Of a DNA stretch of 6,332 nucleotides, positions 5,542 through 6,332 are shown one piece after another. The position numbers and the translations under genes are program-made. Position 1 is the stretch's first letter. Every line of letters begins with the position of its first letter. The notes beneath the pieces were generated by a model, which saw only the letters and a list, made by a program, of their open reading frames with translations, was not told the origin of the DNA and made no database searches. Source of the DNA: Hyphomicrobiales bacterium (lineage in GTDB: Bacteria > Pseudomonadota > Alphaproteobacteria > Rhizobiales > Aestuariivirgaceae); contig JACMJT010000654.1 in assembly GCA_014380505.1 (NCBI GenBank), positions 1 to 6,332 on the forward strand. The letters are read 5' to 3'.

Positions 5542-6332
5542 TCAATGGCGATTGCCGGCGGGCGGCGGGTTTAGGCCGTCGACGGTGGGAAGGATCACGG
5601 TGACGCGGGTGCCCGCGCCCTTTTGTGAATCGATCCTAAGGTCGCCGCCGTGCAAACGGGCAAGGGCATAGGCGATGGGAAGACCCAGCCCCGTACCCTC
5701 GTGGCGCTTGTTGAAGGCCGTGTCGATCTGGCCAAAGGGACGCATGGCGGTTTCGATTTCGGCGGGATTCATGCCGGGGCCCGTATCGGTTACGGAAACC
5801 GCCGCATAGCCTTGCTGCAGCACGCCGACTTCGACGCGGATGCGGCCCTGGCCGGGAGTGAACTTCACCGCATTGCCGAGAAGGTTAATGAGGATCTGCT
5901 TGATACGCAGGGAATCGCCGAAAATTTTCGGCAAATGAGGATCGATCGAGGTTTCGATGGCGATCAGCTTCTCGCGCGCCTTGGCCTCGATAATGAGCAG
6001 GCAGGAAGAGAGCACCGGCTTGATCTCGATTGTCTCGCAATCGACCGAGAGCTGGCCCGCCTGTATTTTGGAAACGTCGAGAATGCCGTTGATGAGGGCC
6101 AGCAGATGCTCGGCCGCCTGCTTGATATAGCCGGAATATTGCTGAACTTTTTCGGGGGAACTCACGGTTTTGAGGCCCAGCATTTCCGAAAAGCCGATGA
6201 TGGCGTTGAGCGGCGTGCGGAGTTCGTGACTCATGTTGGCGATGAATTCGGACTTGGCCTTGGAGGCAAGCTCGGCATCGACCTTGGCGGCGGTGAGCGC
6301 CACCGCCTGCTTTTTCTGGTTAACGGTCACGC
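5542..6332 (-). CDS. sensor histidine kinase, HisKA-HATPase_c part (5' end outside window)
   Basis: The frame is open from the right edge to a TGA at 5544-5542. About 262 residues are visible, forming a complete kinase transmitter. A coiled helix (about 5-30) leads into the H-box [18 protein letters not shown] (33-50) with phospho-acceptor His35. The N-box [10 protein letters not shown] (150-159, Asn153), the G1 box TDTGPGM (181-187), the F-box RPFGQ (197-201) and the G2 box GTGLGLPIA (212-220) are all intact, so it should autophosphorylate. A GTG at 6330-6328 could be a start but lies at the window edge. Related kinases normally carry PAS or other sensor domains before this point, so the protein most likely continues to the right. 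No receiver domain follows. There is no membrane segment in the visible part, and the signal and partner regulator cannot be told. It shares a transcript with the HerA-like ATPase gene behind it. Confidence 0.92.
   Translation of the reverse strand, partial: VTVNQKKQAVALTAAKVDAELASKAKSEFIANMSHELRTPLNAIIGFSEMLGLKTVSSPEKVQQYSGYIKQAAEHLLALINGILDVSKIQAGQLSVDCETIEIKPVLSSCLLIIEAKAREKLIAIETSIDPHLPKIFGDSLRIKQILINLLGNAVKFTPGQGRIRVEVGVLQQGYAAVSVTDTGPGMNPAEIETAMRPFGQIDTAFNKRHEGTGLGLPIAYALARLHGGDLRIDSQKGAGTRVTVILPTVDGLNPPPAGNRH

Overview
The window looks like chromosomal DNA of an alphaproteobacterium, probably from the Hyphomicrobiales (Rhizobiales). The evidence is the GC-rich coding sequence, a BA14K-like secreted protein (a family best known from Brucella and relatives), an alphaproteobacterial-style tRNA promoter, and the protein sequences of the ectoine-degradation genes and the HerA-like ATPase. 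No mobile element, CRISPR array or integrase is visible. The assignment rests on recognised motifs, not on database searches.

Layout, left to right. (1) Positions 1-1235, + strand: the 3' end of doeA (ectoine hydrolase) overlaps doeB (N-acetyl-diaminobutyrate deacetylase) by one base. This is the tail of an ectoine/hydroxyectoine catabolic operon that starts outside the window. (2) Positions 1257-2388, - strand: a BA14K-like exported protein with an internal tandem repeat, then tRNA-Gln(CUG), then a small exported glycine-zipper protein whose start lies only 32 nt beyond the tRNA CCA end. (3) Positions 2516-3640, + strand: manC, a single-domain mannose-1-phosphate guanylyltransferase, divergent from the BA14K-like gene across a 127-bp gap that contains several short palindromes. 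(4) Positions 3593-6332, - strand: a sensor histidine kinase, cut by the window edge, followed with almost no gap by a large HerA/DUF87-type ATPase. The 3' end of the ATPase gene overlaps the 3' end of manC by 48 bp, tail to tail.

How the genes work together. DoeA opens the ectoine ring and DoeB removes the acetyl group, giving 2,4-diaminobutyrate for use as carbon and nitrogen. ManC makes GDP-mannose for surface polysaccharide or glycoconjugates. The two small exported proteins probably sit in the periplasm or envelope. The kinase and the HerA-like ATPase are almost certainly one transcription unit, but their joint role cannot be read from sequence. That pair is the least understood part of the window. 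Apart from it, and from the tRNA/small-protein arrangement, this is ordinary chromosomal sequence, and I see no convincing new defence or mobile system.
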